The notes under the pieces were generated by a model, which saw nothing but the letters and a program-made list of their open reading frames with translations, had not been told where the DNA came from and did not search any database. The position numbers and the translations under genes were made by a program. From Pseudomonas pergaminensis (GTDB lineage Bacteria; Pseudomonadota; Gammaproteobacteria; Pseudomonadales; Pseudomonadaceae), in contig NZ_CP078013.2 of NCBI RefSeq assembly GCF_024112395.2, positions 2,232,001 through 2,296,000 of the forward strand: a stretch of DNA of 64,000 nt, in the 5' to 3' direction. Below, piece after piece: positions 63,949-64,000 of this stretch. Position 1 is the first letter of the stretch; each line of letters starts with the position of its first letter.

Positions 63949-64000
63949 GAGGCTTCTCCCAGGATTTCCACCGGGTAGGTGAACACATAGCCTTCGCTGC
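63945..64000 (-). CDS. Response regulator, C-terminal end (runs off the window)
   Basis: Only the last 17 codons are present: SEGYVFTYPVEILGEAS then TGA. The GYVFT end is typical of OmpR-type winged helices. The 4-bp overlap with the sensor kinase indicates the cognate regulator. Confidence 0.6.
   Translation of the reverse strand, partial: SEGYVFTYPVEILGEAS

Overview
The window looks like a chromosomal segment of a Pseudomonas of the fluorescens group. The evidence is high-GC coding sequence, REP-type repeats of the 'tgtgggagctggcttgcctgcga' kind, and recognisable Pseudomonas genes (isonitrile hydratase inhA, fecIRA, codBA, queD, ohr, a DUF2790 protein). All calls come from reading the sequence; no database search was run.

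Layout. 1-1026: tandem REP array followed by a dispersed repeat module that recurs twice more (36.3-36.8 kb and 40.7-41.2 kb). 1027-6866: inhA, a GlxA-type regulator, an alpha/beta hydrolase, a cysteine hydrolase, a GH15 glucanase/trehalase and an SDR. 7121-15037: a compact, apparently single-operon metabolic cluster with HAD phosphatase, transaldolase-like enzyme, sulfotransferase, SDR, saccharopine-dehydrogenase-like reductase, glycine-N-methyltransferase-like enzyme, MFS transporter and stand-alone APS kinase, followed by a CGNR zinc-finger regulator. A TTGACA-N17-TCTTAT promoter precedes it. This is the best candidate for an undescribed pathway, probably making and exporting a sulfated, N-methylated small molecule. 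15129-19112: a ferric-citrate-type sigma/anti-sigma/receptor set (fecI-fecR-fecA).

19212-21846: a small locus with two good hrp-box promoters (GGAACT-N15/16-CCACACA) driving proline-rich and HrpF/NolX-like repeat proteins. One of these is split in two by a frame change. No type III secretion apparatus gene is nearby, so this looks like an orphan HrpL-regulon effector or translocator locus. 21850-24641: MFS transporter, a palindromic repeat, a broken small gene, and a diaminopimelate-epimerase-fold protein with both catalytic cysteines replaced by serine. 24943-30734: a type VI secretion cargo island (VgrG, DUF4123 adaptor, immunity-type lipoprotein, lipase effector).

30744-36190: codB-pucR-codA cytosine utilisation, NUDIX, GNAT and queD. 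36822-40651: patatin-like phospholipase, and two PepSY proteins with a two-component system. 41297-46914: two chemoreceptors flanking an NhaC-like antiporter. 46972-48497: a decaying spot holding an internally deleted aminotransferase remnant next to a trhP/yegQ gene interrupted by an in-frame amber codon. 48722-53120: small secreted proteins, a CcdA-thioredoxin fusion and a PAS kinase with two response regulators. 53318-64000: ohr, quinone oxidoreductase, MFS, exported epoxide hydrolase, a large ATPase regulator, a CynX-type MFS with a divergent AraC regulator, and an EnvZ-like kinase whose response regulator runs off the right edge.
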